A stretch of DNA of 64,000 bases from Nonomuraea antri (lineage in GTDB: Bacteria; Actinomycetota; Actinomycetes; Streptosporangiales; Streptosporangiaceae): the NCBI RefSeq assembly GCF_013283785.1, contig NZ_JABCPZ010000010.1:1-64000 (forward strand). The letters are read 5' to 3'. This document shows positions 8,395 to 16,119 of the stretch, piece by piece. Position 1 is the stretch's first letter. Every line of letters begins with the position of its first letter. The translations under genes were made by a program, and so were the position numbers. The notes below the pieces were generated by a model that saw only the letters and a list, made by a program, of their open reading frames with translations, was not told where the DNA came from and searched no databases.

Positions 8395-8406
8395 TACGGT
8401 CGGCGG

Positions 8407-10050
8407 CTACTGCTCGGCGGGGATGACCACGACGACTGTGCTGACGCCGGTCGCTGGGGCGAACGAGTTCTCGGGCAGTTCCTCGAACCAGCCGTCGCGC
8501 TCCTCCACCAGGGCGCGGAACTGCTCGGCTGCCTTGGACTGGTGGTGCAGCACCCCGGCGGCCATCACCGCGACGAGGCGGCCGCCGGGATTGAGGAAGC
8601 GCAGCGCGTGGCGGACGTGGAGGATGTCCTTGCCGCCGGAGAACGGCGGGTTCATCACGATCCGGTCGTAGCTCTCCTGCTCCACCTGCTCCACCTGCTC
8701 CAGGTCGAGGAAGTCCTGGCGGCGGACGCAGTTCACGCCGGGAACGCGCTCAACGAGGACGTTCGCCAGGCCATTGTCGATCTCCACGCAGTCCACGACC
8801 GCGCCGAGCACAACAGCCGCCAGAGCGATGTTGCCGGTGCCCGCGGAGGGTTCGAGCACGGTCATGCCGGGCTCAATCTCGGCCAGCCCCAACAGCCTGT
8901 CCACCACGGTCGACGGACTGACGAACGCTTCCCGCCCGGCACCCACCTGCATGTTGCTGACGGTCTGCGCGGCCGCCTGCAGCCGCTCCGTGTCGAGCTT
9001 CGCCACCTCGACCTTCGGCCTGGCCGGGGCCTTCTTCGCAGGCCGGCTGGTCGTAGTGACTGCGGGCCCGTTCTCGCCGTGCGGGCAGTCAACGCGGCGG
9101 ATGTCGGTGAACTTCACCTTGTCGGGCCAGGAATAGCCGGACTCGACGGCGACCGTGACCGTGTTGACCTTCACCACGGTGCGCGCCCGAATCCCCCAGT
9201 AGTGCACGACATCGCCGACGTGCACGTTGTGCTTGTCCCACATGACGTACTCGCCCGCCTCGATCGCGGCAGCGAGCTGCGCCCGGTCGTATTCGAGCTG
9301 GTTCTCAAGCTGCGCTTTACGGGCGAGTTGCATCTCCCGGTAGTCACCCTGGGCGGGCGCGTGGTCCTCGATGTAGCGCGGGTTACCTGCGTAGTCGAGG
9401 TGCCTGCGCTCGTAACCGTCCAGGTTCTTTTGGATCTGGCGTAGCTCGGCTTCGGCCCTCTCGATCCGGCGCCTGGTCACGGCCGGAGTCGCCGAGCGGG
9501 CCATCTGGCGGCCGACCGCATTCGCACGGTCGGCAGCGCTCTGCGCCGCCTTGTCCTCGTCGATGCTCTTGCGCATCGCGGCGTCCATGCGCTTCCGGTC
9601 GCGCCGTGCGCCCCGCTCGGAGTGATGGCCGACGAGGATCGGCTGGCCAGCCGCGAACCGCTCGCTGATCTGATGCGCTCGGTCGTGCGCGGCCGCTGCC
9701 TCGCCGGCGTGCCGCTCGGCCTTTCGCTCCAGCGCGTCGCGTCGGTCGTCGAGCCGGTCGGCTCTGTCTTCCAGGACCTGGGCGCGGTCGCGGTGCTCGT
9801 CGTCGATCTCGACTTCGACCTCGAACCCCGCCTCGCGCAGGGCCTTCGCCGCGGCGTTGATAGCCCAGCGGTCGGCGACCCTGTCCCGGCTGTTGCGGAG
9901 CCCGATCATGCGGATGGAGGGGAAGAACTTGAAGTTGCCGTTCTCCCACTTGCGGATGAGGTCGTACACGCCGTCGCCCTTGCGGGTGCCGTAGACGAGC
10001 GTGCCGTCCTCGTGGTTGTGCTTGATCGTGATCAAAGTTCCTCGCTTCAT
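8407..10050 (-). CDS. DUF3560 / N6-adenine DNA methyltransferase fusion
   Basis: A 547-residue two-part protein. Residues 1-~200 begin MKRGTLITIKHNHEDGTLVY, include GTRKGDGVYDLIRKW, and continue with an Arg/Ala-rich coiled coil, the pattern of DUF3560 proteins on actinobacterial plasmids and phages. Residues ~380-547 form a Rossmann methyltransferase: motif I VLEPSAGTGNIA and catalytic motif IV MNPPFSGG (NPPF), typical of N6-adenine DNA methylases. A CGCTTC/GAAGCG hairpin overlaps the ATG and may modulate translation. No cognate nuclease is near, so it is probably an orphan methylase used for self-protection. Confidence 0.75.
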   Translation of the reverse strand: MKRGTLITIKHNHEDGTLVYGTRKGDGVYDLIRKWENGNFKFFPSIRMIGLRNSRDRVADRWAINAAAKALREAGFEVEVEIDDEHRDRAQVLEDRADRLDDRRDALERKAERHAGEAAAAHDRAHQISERFAAGQPILVGHHSERGARRDRKRMDAAMRKSIDEDKAAQSAADRANAVGRQMARSATPAVTRRRIERAEAELRQIQKNLDGYERRHLDYAGNPRYIEDHAPAQGDYREMQLARKAQLENQLEYDRAQLAAAIEAGEYVMWDKHNVHVGDVVHYWGIRARTVVKVNTVTVAVESGYSWPDKVKFTDIRRVDCPHGENGPAVTTTSRPAKKAPARPKVEVAKLDTERLQAAAQTVSNMQVGAGREAFVSPSTVVDRLLGLAEIEPGMTVLEPSAGTGNIALAAVVLGAVVDCVEIDNGLANVLVERVPGVNCVRRQDFLDLEQVEQVEQESYDRIVMNPPFSGGKDILHVRHALRFLNPGGRLVAVMAAGVLHHQSKAAEQFRALVEERDGWFEELPENSFAPATGVSTVVVVIPAEQ

Positions 10051-10095
10051 GCGAAGCGCAGGACGGCCACCCGCCGCCCTGCGCGGGGGTGGTGA

Positions 10096-10335
10096 CTACT
10101 GCTGGGGGCCGTGCTCGCAGTCGTGGAGCAGGTGGTCGTCCATCGCGGCGTCGAGCAGCGCGATGCGGGTCGTGCCGCTCTCCCACGCGGCGCTGACCCG
10201 CTGGCGGCACAGCGGGCAGTCGACCTGGAACTGCCGCCCCTGGCCGGGGCTGGCCGGGATGTCGTAGTAGCCGTACGCGCGGGCGTTGCGGGCGAGCTGG
10301 CGGCGGCCCGTCCTCGTCTTCGGGTCGAGGTTCAT
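10096..10335 (-). CDS. Small zinc-ribbon-like protein
   Basis: A 79-residue protein (MNLDPKTRTGRRQLARNARA...) with a CPLCRQR knuckle near residue 40 and a later LLHDCEHG Cys/His pair, suggesting one zinc site. Its ATG overlaps the stop of the upstream gene (10335), so translation is probably coupled. Small Cys-rich proteins of this sort are common in actinophage early operons; specific role unknown. Confidence 0.55.
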   Translation of the reverse strand: MNLDPKTRTGRRQLARNARAYGYYDIPASPGQGRQFQVDCPLCRQRVSAAWESGTTRIALLDAAMDDHLLHDCEHGPQQ

Positions 10336-10982
10336 TAGTCGCCGCCCTCGGCCTCGTCGCCGTCGAGGAGCTGGGCCTGCATCACCTCGATGACGAGGTC
10401 TCGGGGCGGCTTGGAGCCCGGCCGGAGCGCGAACACCGCGCACGTCGGCGGGCATTGCGTGGTGCGGTCGTCCTCACCGGTCGGGGTGGTGCCGCAGTGC
10501 GGGCAGGCCGCAGCCGGCCGCGTCTGGGCGACGTCGAACGTGCCGCGCTTCACGTAGTAGCGGGGCCTGCGCCCGGTGGACTGCCAGCCTTCCTCGGCCA
10601 GTTCCTTCTCCTTGGCGCGTTCCTCGTCGGTCTTCTTCCCGCCGATGTGCCGCCAGGTCCCGAGCGACGTCTCCCCCGCGACCACGCACCGGCCGACGCT
10701 CAGCCAGTAGTCGAAGCCGCCGCACCAGGTGAGCGGGCGACGCTGCGCGGCGAGCAGCGCCACGTTCTGCAGCGAGTACCCCGGGTCGTCGCTGGCGGGG
10801 TCGTACTTCCAGCCGAGGCTTGCCGCGATCGAGCGGAACTGCTCCAGCTCGGCCGGGTCGGACAGGCACAGCACGGCGTAGGCGTGCAGCACCTCCCGGG
10901 CGGCGGTGCGGTTGGCGGCGCTGCGGTCCTTCTGCGCCTGCGTGACGCGGCGACGCTTGCCGCGTTGTTTGGTGGTCGCCAT
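10335..10982 (-). CDS. ArdC-like (anti-restriction N-terminal domain) protein
   Basis: A 215-residue protein with a basic N terminus. Residues ~70-115 contain YSLQNVALLAAQ, then FDYWLSVGRCVVAGE, which fits the ArdC N-terminal ssDNA-binding pattern (Y-x-x-x-N-x-x-L..., W-x-x-x-G-R-x-V-x-x-G-E). The C-terminal half has a CPHCG...CPPTC zinc-like cluster instead of the ArdC metalloprotease domain. It starts the small-gene block after the box at 11008 and overlaps the next gene. The ArdC link is by motif recognition only; a plain hypothetical protein is the alternative. Confidence 0.5.
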   Translation of the reverse strand: MATTKQRGKRRRVTQAQKDRSAANRTAAREVLHAYAVLCLSDPAELEQFRSIAASLGWKYDPASDDPGYSLQNVALLAAQRRPLTWCGGFDYWLSVGRCVVAGETSLGTWRHIGGKKTDEERAKEKELAEEGWQSTGRRPRYYVKRGTFDVAQTRPAAACPHCGTTPTGEDDRTTQCPPTCAVFALRPGSKPPRDLVIEVMQAQLLDGDEAEGGD

Positions 10983-11007
10983 GAATATTCTCCCTGTTCA
11001 GGTCTCT

Positions 11008-11028
11008 GATTGCGGTTCCGCTGTTAGC
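11008..11028 (+). repeat. Dispersed 21-bp box, copy 1
   Basis: Reads GATTGCGG TT CCGCTGTTAGC. It lies in the short gap after the gene at 11068-11397 and before the ribosome site of the next gene, followed on the + strand by the hairpin at 11034. See copies at 14374, 14984, 15846, 23462, 39698, 51669, 54389 and 57490. Confidence 0.7.
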
Positions 11029-11033
11029 AGGCT

Positions 11034-11055
11034 GACCCCGCCGTTTGGCGGGGCC
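11034..11055 (-). terminator. Intergenic hairpin
   Basis: 7-bp GC stem (CCCCGCC 11036-11042 with GGCGGGG 11047-11053) and a GTTT loop, between two leftward genes; possible weak terminator or attenuator next to box copy 1. Confidence 0.45.
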
Positions 11056-11067
11056 AGTGTGTGGGGG

Positions 11068-11397
11068 TTAGTCCCAGGAGACGATCTCGAAGTCGTCTGG
11101 GAGGCTGACGCGGCGGCTGCACACGTCGCACTCGAAGCCGTCGCCCTCGAACGTGCTGTCGCCGCAGTACGCAGCGATTGCGCCGGGACCGACGATCTCC
11201 AGTTCGTTGCTGCGGGTGGCGACGTCCAGCTCGACGATCTGGTCAACCGCCCCGCAGTCGGGGTGCGGGCAGACCAGCACGCCGTCACGCACCAGCGCGT
11301 GAGGCTCGTCCGGGCCGAGGACGACGCCTTCGAGCGCGATCGCGTCCGGCGCCATGAATACCGGGATCGCCAGCTCAGATCCGGGCCCAGGCTCCAT
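11068..11397 (-). CDS. Hypothetical Cys-rich protein
   Basis: A 109-residue acidic protein with two zinc-knuckle-like pairs: CPHPDC near residue 43 and CDVCSRR near residue 90. The two pairs could form a single four-Cys zinc site. Its 5' end overlaps the small gene at 11375, implying co-translation. Function not recognised. Confidence 0.55.
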   Translation of the reverse strand: MEPGPGSELAIPVFMAPDAIALEGVVLGPDEPHALVRDGVLVCPHPDCGAVDQIVELDVATRSNELEIVGPGAIAAYCGDSTFEGDGFECDVCSRRVSLPDDFEIVSWD

Positions 11398-11545
11398 CTC
11401 TCACCTCCAGGTGCCAGATGGTGCCGGTCGCGGTGTGGCGAGCCTTGATGAGGCGGCCGCCCTCTCGGACGCGCAGCACAACGTACGAACCGTCCCGGCC
11501 CTCGACGACGTCCTCGACATGGACGGGCGCAGCGTGCTGGGTCAC
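11375..11545 (-). CDS. Small hypothetical protein
   Basis: A 56-residue ORF starting at GTG 11545 (TQHAAPVHVEDVVEGRDGS...) inside a GTGA overlap with the upstream stop. The sequence SYVVLRVREGGRLIKARHTA suggests a small beta-barrel. Overlaps at both ends support it as a real operon member, although it matches no family I know. Confidence 0.5.
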   Translation of the reverse strand: MTQHAAPVHVEDVVEGRDGSYVVLRVREGGRLIKARHTATGTIWHLEVRDGAWARI

Positions 11546-12027
11546 CGCTGCGTCTCCGGCCCGATCGGGAGGCCGTACCGGGCGTCGGGCGGTCCGAGGA
11601 TCACCGTCACGCCCAGCTTGGCGGCGCGGGCGAGCGCGGCCGGCCCGTCCCCGGCCCACTCGCGGACCCGCCACTTGCCGCGGGTCTGGTCGCACAGGGC
11701 GTACTCGCCGTGCTCCTCGATGCGGTCGCCGTGGTGGCCGGCCGCGATGGGGCCCATCGGCCGGTATCGGTGGGTGCCGTCCGGCAGGGTCACCTTGTGC
11801 GAGCCGTGCGGCATGCAGTGGTTGCACGGCATGCAGGTGGCGGTGAACAGGTGATGATAGGTGCCGATCACCCTCTCCGTGCCCTCGATGCCCTTGACCT
11901 TCGGGCAGCCGGGGACGTGGAAGACCTTGCCGTGCGGGCCGGGGCCGAGCACGTACGCGTGTTCCCCGTCCGGGTCCCGGTAAATGACGTGGTTGAGCAG
12001 CGCCACCGTCCGGCGGATCGGCTTCAC
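11542..12027 (-). CDS. Hypothetical His/Cys-rich protein
   Basis: A 161-residue protein with a metal-binding-looking centre: FHVPGCPKVKG, then TATCMPCNHCMPHGSH (about residues 60-78). The C terminus is a short alpha/beta segment (AALARAAKLGVTVILGP). ATGA overlap with the upstream gene at 12024-12027 and GTGA overlap downstream place it firmly in the operon. No known family. Confidence 0.55.
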   Translation of the reverse strand: MKPIRRTVALLNHVIYRDPDGEHAYVLGPGPHGKVFHVPGCPKVKGIEGTERVIGTYHHLFTATCMPCNHCMPHGSHKVTLPDGTHRYRPMGPIAAGHHGDRIEEHGEYALCDQTRGKWRVREWAGDGPAALARAAKLGVTVILGPPDARYGLPIGPETQR

Positions 12028-12470
12028 ACCGCCACCTCGTCCTCAGCGTGGACAAACGTGGTGAACGGCGATCCCACGCTGCCGTCGTCGTAGCGGACGA
12101 CGAGCCGGACCTTCACCTCCCCGTCCGGCACGATGTCCTCCACCACCCCGGCCCGATCGCCGACGATGACCCGCTGTCCCCACCGGAACGCCGCCATCTG
12201 CTCCCGGTTGCCCCGCAGGTAGACAGACACCATGGCGAGGGGCAGCATGCCCGCGGGCGCGGTCTGGCCCGGGTACTGGAGGGCGGCTGCCAGCGCGGTG
12301 GATCCCTGGAAGGCGACGACGATCTTCCAGTCGTCGCGGATCAGGACCAGCTCGGTGGAGCTGCCGCCGGTCGGGGCGGTCGTGATCGCCCACCCGCACG
12401 CCCGCGCCTTCATGCTGATCACGCTGTGGCTGGTGATCGGGTTGACGGCGGGTCTGGCTCTCTTGCTCAT
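12024..12470 (-). CDS. Hypothetical protein with SH3-like C-terminal segment
   Basis: A 148-residue protein from ATG 12470 (MSKRARPAVNPITSHS...). The C-terminal part WGQRVIVGDRAGVVEDI followed by VRLVVRYDDGSV resembles small SH3-like/KOW-type beta barrels. The ATG overlaps the stop of the gene upstream (12467). No family assigned. Confidence 0.55.
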   Translation of the reverse strand: MSKRARPAVNPITSHSVISMKARACGWAITTAPTGGSSTELVLIRDDWKIVVAFQGSTALAAALQYPGQTAPAGMLPLAMVSVYLRGNREQMAAFRWGQRVIVGDRAGVVEDIVPDGEVKVRLVVRYDDGSVGSPFTTFVHAEDEVAV

Positions 12471-12877
12471 GCGTTTCCTCTCGGGATCGAGTCGGACACG
12501 GCTCGGGCCGTGTCGTAGATGGGGTCGGGCAGGTCTGTGGGGGCGCCGCAGTGGCATAGGCCGGTGATGACGACGCCGCCGCGCAGGTCGAGCCACCACC
12601 GGTTGGAGGCGGGCCCGAAGTACCGGTCGAGCAGCAGCCCGGCGATGCGGTTGCGCGGCCGGTCGCCGGGGTGGGCGAGCTGGCCGACGATGAGGCGCAG
12701 GTGCGGGTACACCTCGACTTGGGTGATCTCGGTGTCGGTGTCGCCATCGCCGAGGGTGAGCACGCCCGACAGGTAAGGGTGGTCGAGGCGGCCGCCGTCG
12801 TCGGCCGTCAGCAGCGGCACCCGGTCACCCCAGCCCAGGTCGGTGGTGAGCAGTAGCCCGGTCACGGTGCTGGTCAC
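12467..12877 (-). CDS. Hypothetical protein next to the phosphatase
   Basis: A 136-residue protein from a GTG at 12877 behind a strong AGGAGG ribosome site. Its centre (VEVYPHLRLIVGQLAHPGDR, then NRIAGLLLDRYFG) reads as an alpha/beta domain; the C terminus holds a CHCG pair. It begins 9 bp after the PP2C stop, so the two are probably co-translated and may work together, but nothing in the sequence shows how. Confidence 0.55.
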   Translation of the reverse strand: MTSTVTGLLLTTDLGWGDRVPLLTADDGGRLDHPYLSGVLTLGDGDTDTEITQVEVYPHLRLIVGQLAHPGDRPRNRIAGLLLDRYFGPASNRWWLDLRGGVVITGLCHCGAPTDLPDPIYDTARAVSDSIPRGNA

Positions 12878-12885
12878 GGCGCCTC

Positions 12886-13599
12886 CTAGCTGTCGCTCAG
12901 GTCGATGACGGCGACGGTGGTGTTGTCGCGGCCTCGGCCGCTGCGGGCCAGGTTGAGCAGCGACGCTGCGACGTACTCGCCGTCGAGGTCGAGCGCGGCC
13001 AAGCGCGCGAGGTCGTCGACCATCGCGTTCACGTGGTCGGCCCGCCCGCTGAGCGGCAGGTGCGCGGTCAGGCCGTCCGAGGCGAGGACGATGCGGGCGT
13101 AGTCGTCGGTGAGGGTGAAGGGCCGCCGGTGCGGCCAGGTCGTCCCTTCGTGTCTCTCCTCGACGTTGCAGGGGGTGCCGCAGGGGTGGCAGGACGGTGT
13201 GGTCAGGGGGACGACCGTGCCGTTCCGCATCACCGCCCAGGCGGGCGAGTCGCCGACCCAGGCGAGGTCGAGACCGCCGGGGGTGATCGCGGCGACGACC
13301 GCAGTGGTGATGCCTTCCTGGCCGGGCGGGGCCTCCTCGTTGCGCCGCTGCAGGTAGGTGCGGGCCGCGTGCAGCCCCTCCAAGCTGCTGTTGGTGGAGC
13401 CTGCGACGGCGGCGGCGATCTGCGCGCTGATCTGCGAGGCGTCGGCCGCGTCGGGGTCGTCGCCCGCGCCGTCGCACACCGCGACGGCCAACGCCCAGGA
13501 GCCGTTGAGCACGGCGACGTAGTCGGCCTGGTGGATGCGGCCGTTCTGGATGCTGTCGAAGAAGACGCGGGCGATGCCCGGCACGTACATCTGCTGCAT
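12886..13599 (-). CDS. PP2C-family serine/threonine phosphatase
   Basis: A 237-residue protein from ATG 13599 (MQQMYVPG). The metal-binding PP2C motifs are all present: AVCDGAGD (residues ~40-47), WVGDSPAW (~114-121), LASDGLT (~170), and GRDNTTVAV near the C terminus. At 237 residues it is a minimal catalytic domain with no sensor. It would remove phosphate from Ser/Thr of host or phage proteins using Mn/Mg in the cytoplasm. No kinase is encoded nearby, so the target is probably a host protein. Unusual cargo for a phage early operon. Confidence 0.85.
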   Translation of the reverse strand: MQQMYVPGIARVFFDSIQNGRIHQADYVAVLNGSWALAVAVCDGAGDDPDAADASQISAQIAAAVAGSTNSSLEGLHAARTYLQRRNEEAPPGQEGITTAVVAAITPGGLDLAWVGDSPAWAVMRNGTVVPLTTPSCHPCGTPCNVEERHEGTTWPHRRPFTLTDDYARIVLASDGLTAHLPLSGRADHVNAMVDDLARLAALDLDGEYVAASLLNLARSGRGRDNTTVAVIDLSDS

Positions 13600-13610
13600 G
13601 GGAGGTCCTT

Positions 13611-13886
13611 TCAGTTGTTCCAGCCGTGCTGAGGCAGGGTGTTGAGCAGGCCGATGATCCGGGAGGCGCCGCTGCCCTTTCGGTTGGTCCTGTTCGGCTG
13701 CCACGTCATGGAGATCCGCAGGGCGCGCCCCTTGTCGGCGGAGACGTCGAGCGTCCCGAAGTACCAACCGCGGCTGAGCCGGAGCTGGTAGATGCGCCGG
13801 TACGGCGTGTCCGGGATGGTGACGGTGAACCCGTCCGCCCGAAGCCGGTTGATGATCTGGAGAGCGGTTCGGTTCGGCTGCAGCAT
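13611..13886 (-). CDS. Hypothetical protein
   Basis: A 91-residue basic protein (MLQPNRTALQIINRLRADGF...). A helix followed by strands (YQLRLSRGWYFGTLDV) suggests a small alpha/beta fold. It ends 12 bp before the phosphatase ribosome site in the same operon. Not recognised. Confidence 0.55.
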   Translation of the reverse strand: MLQPNRTALQIINRLRADGFTVTIPDTPYRRIYQLRLSRGWYFGTLDVSADKGRALRISMTWQPNRTNRKGSGASRIIGLLNTLPQHGWNN

Positions 13887-13899
13887 GAGGCTGGTCCTT

Positions 13900-14325
13900 T
13901 CAGATCTTGATGACGTTGTCCGCGCCGTGCTGCTCGCCCAGGCAGGGGCAATCGCAGACGGGGCCGCGGGCGGATCGGCAGCGGCCGTCGCACCGCTTGT
14001 CGGGGTTGGCGCCCTTGCTGGTGTCGAGCTGCCGCCAGCGGAACAGCACGTTGTGGTCGGGGCAGCGGGGCCGGTCGTCGGCGACCTGCCCGGTCCAGTG
14101 GCGGGGGTCGGTGTACAGGTGGTCGTAGACGTCGAAGAAGGACCACCAGCCGGGGTCCGCCATGCCGGAGTGCTTGGTGACCGGCTTGAGGTAGCTGCCG
14201 ACGACCCGCTGCGCGCGGTCTCGGTCGTAGTGCCGGAAGGCGGGGGTGTCGGTCACGAAACGCTGCTTGCAGCCCTTGACCGGGCAGTTGCCGAACATGC
14301 GGGTGGTTTCGATCTCTTGCGTCAA
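13900..14325 (-). CDS. Hypothetical multi-zinc-finger protein
   Basis: A 141-residue protein with several Cys/His clusters: CPVKGCKQRF near residue 14, CPDHN near 87, and a C-terminal CDGRC...VCDCPCLGEQH. These imply two or three zinc sites. The first open reading after the hairpin at 14343-14368, with a CAGGAGGAA ribosome site. Actinophages often carry such proteins in early operons; function unknown. Confidence 0.6.
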   Translation of the reverse strand: MTQEIETTRMFGNCPVKGCKQRFVTDTPAFRHYDRDRAQRVVGSYLKPVTKHSGMADPGWWSFFDVYDHLYTDPRHWTGQVADDRPRCPDHNVLFRWRQLDTSKGANPDKRCDGRCRSARGPVCDCPCLGEQHGADNVIKI

Positions 14326-14342
14326 CGTTCCTCCTGAGGGGT

Positions 14343-14368
14343 GTCGGCCCCGCCGTTGCGGGGCCGAC
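14343..14368 (-). terminator. Intergenic hairpin terminator/attenuator
   Basis: 10-bp perfect stem (14343-14352 with 14359-14368) and a 6-base loop, between the DUF6011-like gene and the zinc-finger gene, immediately beside box copy 2. Confidence 0.6.
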
Positions 14369-14373
14369 GTTTC

Positions 14374-14394
14374 GATTGCGGTTACGCTTTTAGC
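14374..14394 (+). repeat. Dispersed 21-bp box, copy 2
   Basis: Reads GATTGCGG TT ACGCTTTTAGC on the + strand. It sits between the gene ending at 14416 and the hairpin at 14343, in the same relation to a leftward operon as copies 3 and 4. Confidence 0.75.
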
Positions 14395-14415
14395 GGCTCT
14401 ACCTGTGTTGTGTCG

Positions 14416-14913
14416 CTACTGGGCGGGGAAGTACCTCTTCTTGCACACCGGCCCGATGCCGTCGTGGACGGACTGGGCGTCGGTGAGCAGCCGGAAGCAG
14501 CAGCAGCAAATGCCGTACTGGTGGCCGAATCCGGTGGCGTCGTCGAGGGTGACCTTGTCGTCCGGGGTGAACTGGCCGGCCCGGTAGAACGAGGCGTATC
14601 GCTGAACCTTGCTGCCGACGACGCGGATCCGCTTGACGCGTAGCACGCCGGTGCGGGACTTCTTGATCTCGTAGATGTCGCCGTTCTTCTTGTAGACGCC
14701 GGGCTCGATGGTCACGGTCTCGACGGGCTTCGGCTTACGGGGCGCGCCGAGCAGGGCGCTGATCGCTTTCGACATGTTCGGGCCGGACGCCTTCCTGAGC
14801 AGGGCGATGACTTCGGGGGTGTACGGGTGGACCCGCTCCTCGACGAGGCGGTCGAACAATGCCCGCTGCCGGTCGGTCGCGGGCGCGTCGGTCTTCGTGG
14901 CGGTGGTGCTCAT
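14416..14913 (-). CDS. DUF6011-type zinc-finger protein
   Basis: A 165-residue protein from ATG 14913. Residues 1-65 form a helical region (RQRALFDRLVEERVHPYTPE), followed by a beta segment (YEIKKSRTGVLRVKRI). The C terminus carries CCCCFRLLTDAQS...GIGPVCKKRY, matching the C-x-x-C-x-R-x-L...GxGPxC pattern of DUF6011 zinc fingers seen in actinobacterial phage and plasmid proteins. The gene is led by promoter region A (15039-15106) and a long hairpin. Probably nucleic-acid-associated; exact role unknown. Confidence 0.65.
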   Translation of the reverse strand: MSTTATKTDAPATDRQRALFDRLVEERVHPYTPEVIALLRKASGPNMSKAISALLGAPRKPKPVETVTIEPGVYKKNGDIYEIKKSRTGVLRVKRIRVVGSKVQRYASFYRAGQFTPDDKVTLDDATGFGHQYGICCCCFRLLTDAQSVHDGIGPVCKKRYFPAQ

Positions 14914-14937
14914 GGTGTCGGCCCTTCTGGAACGCAG

Positions 14938-14970
14938 ACGACCCCGCGACCGTGGCGGTCGCGGGGTCGT
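14938..14970 (-). terminator. Strong hairpin with 15-bp stem
   Basis: Perfect 15-bp stem (14938-14952 with 14956-14970) and a TGG loop in the leader of the gene starting at 14913. Its central 11+3+11 bases are identical to the hairpin at 16711-16739, so it is a repeated element. It may be an attenuator. Confidence 0.65.
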
Positions 14971-14983
14971 TGCCGAGTTGTTT

Positions 14984-15004
14984 GGTTGCGCTGCCGCTTT
15001 CGGC
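14984..15004 (+). repeat. Dispersed 21-bp box, copy 3 (diverged)
   Basis: Matches copy 1-type sequence at about 16 of 21 positions (GGTTGCGC TG CCGCTTTCGGC). It lies between promoter region A and the hairpin at 14938. Confidence 0.55.
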
Positions 15005-15038
15005 GCGCTGTACTGGTCTTTTGTGGTGCTTCTCAACC

Positions 15039-15106
15039 ACATTAGCACCTTGAGCGCACCGGTACGGATATGCAGGGTACCAGCGCGATCACGCAATATA
15101 ACGATT
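15039..15106 (-). promoter_or_regulatory. Leftward promoter region A
   Basis: On the minus strand an extended -10 (TGCTAATGT, core at 15039-15044) lies upstream of the gene at 14913. Blocks TGCAGGGTACC (15071-15081) and TATAACGATT (15097-15106) recur in promoter region B at 17444-17454 and 17491-17500, pointing to co-regulation of the two operons. Confidence 0.55.
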
Positions 15107-15174
15107 AGATAACGAGCATGTGCGAGCTGCGAGCCACCCCACACCTCGGGCCAGCGGCCCGCAGGACGACCGAG

Positions 15175-15327
15175 CTAACGCCAACCCGCCATGCAGGAAT
15201 AGCTGTGCTCCTCCGGCGGCGCGTCCCAACGCGCACCGCAGTCTCCGCACTCGTCGCCGATCTTGATGGGGAAGACGTCCTCGATGCTCTCCCCTGGCTC
15301 CATATCGTCACAAAACCGGCGATCCAT
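15175..15327 (-). CDS. 50-residue Cys-pair protein
   Basis: A short ORF from ATG 15327 behind GAAGGG. The product (MDRRFCDDMEPGESIEDVF...) contains an ECGDCGARWD knuckle and a later Cys, so it may bind zinc. It lies between the hairpin at 15437 and promoter region A, oriented with the operon. Codon use fits the neighbours. Family unknown. Confidence 0.5.
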   Translation of the reverse strand: MDRRFCDDMEPGESIEDVFPIKIGDECGDCGARWDAPPEEHSYSCMAGWR

Positions 15328-15436
15328 GCATTTCACCCTTCTTCGGATAGCGGGCGAGTCGAGACCGCCCGGCAGGCGTTACCCTGAGATGCACTGGGGC
15401 CTCGTCGGCGACGAGGGCCAGACTTGTGGTGTTGGT

Positions 15437-15467
15437 GATGGCCGGGCCTGTGGCGGGCCCGGCCATC
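15437..15467 (-). terminator. Hairpin terminator
   Basis: 12-bp stem (15437-15448 with 15456-15467), 7-base loop, directly after the stop of the leftward gene at 15474. Confidence 0.65.
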
Positions 15468-15473
15468 GGCGCT

Positions 15474-15794
15474 TCAGCCCTCGGGCAGGACACGCAGGGC
15501 GTTCGGGCTCACAGGCTCGACCCAGACGCCCGGAGGCAGCGGCACCGGCTCGTACACGGTCGGGTCCCCGTCCTCCGACACCCCGCCGCCGCTCGCCAAG
15601 TACGCCCAGTCGGATAGGCCGTGCCCCCAGACGATGACGCGGCCGCTGCCGCCGTCCCAGTCGGCGTGCATGACCTGCGGGGCGTAGTCGGGGTCTGCCC
15701 GGAAGTGGGCGCTGATCGCGTCGGCGATCTGCTGGGCGCTCTCGTCGGTGATCTCTGCGACGCCGGCCGGGGCCTGGTCGACGGCAACATGCAT
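15474..15794 (-). CDS. Hypothetical protein
   Basis: A 106-residue acidic protein (MHVAVDQAPAGVAEITDESA...). The central part has a helix (AQQIADAISAHF) followed by beta strands (GRVIVWGHGLSDWAYLASGG). A good AAGGAA ribosome site precedes it, between a hairpin (15812-15843) and a terminator (15437-15467). Not recognised. Confidence 0.55.
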   Translation of the reverse strand: MHVAVDQAPAGVAEITDESAQQIADAISAHFRADPDYAPQVMHADWDGGSGRVIVWGHGLSDWAYLASGGGVSEDGDPTVYEPVPLPPGVWVEPVSPNALRVLPEG

Positions 15795-15811
15795 GATTCG
15801 TTCCTTTCGGT

Positions 15812-15843
15812 CGAGCTGGGGCCGCTCAGGCGACCCCAGCTCG
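15812..15843 (-). terminator. Intergenic hairpin
   Basis: 10-bp perfect stem (15812-15821 with 15834-15843), 12-base loop, between box copy 4 and the ribosome site of the gene at 15794. Confidence 0.6.
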
Positions 15844-15845
15844 TT

Positions 15846-15866
15846 GATTGCAGTTCCGCTTTTAGC
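15846..15866 (+). repeat. Dispersed 21-bp box, copy 4
   Basis: Reads GATTGCAG TT CCGCTTTTAGC on the + strand. On the minus strand its TAA is the stop codon of the gene at 15862-16119, so the box overlaps a gene end and abuts a hairpin. Confidence 0.75.
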
Positions 15867-16119
15867 CGGTTCGGCTGGCGAGCATCGCGTCGAACAGAGA
15901 GGTGTCGCTGGACATCGCCACGTAGATCGCCTCGTTGGCCATCTGACGACCCCACCCCTCCTCGACCAAGACCTTGGTCAGGGCTTCGCGGACGTCGCCA
16001 TAGGCGCCACCGGCCTGGACGGCCAACCGCTGGTTGTCGGCGAGGTTGAGCAGGCGCAGCGTCTCCAGCAAGTGCTCGGCGATGCCGCGCGTGCTGGTGT
16101 CTCTCGTCGGCGGGGTCAC
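15862..16119 (-). CDS. Small helical protein, paralogue of upstream gene
   Basis: An 85-residue, largely helical protein (MTPPTRDTSTRGIAEHLLET...). It resembles the C-terminal ~75 residues of the upstream protein (16116-16688): LLETLR/LLHCLR, then YGDVREALTKVL/YTAIREALVTLL, then an alanine-rich end. The ATGA overlap with that gene and the similarity suggest tandem duplication. Function unknown. Confidence 0.55.
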   Translation of the reverse strand: MTPPTRDTSTRGIAEHLLETLRLLNLADNQRLAVQAGGAYGDVREALTKVLVEEGWGRQMANEAIYVAMSSDTSLFDAMLASRTG

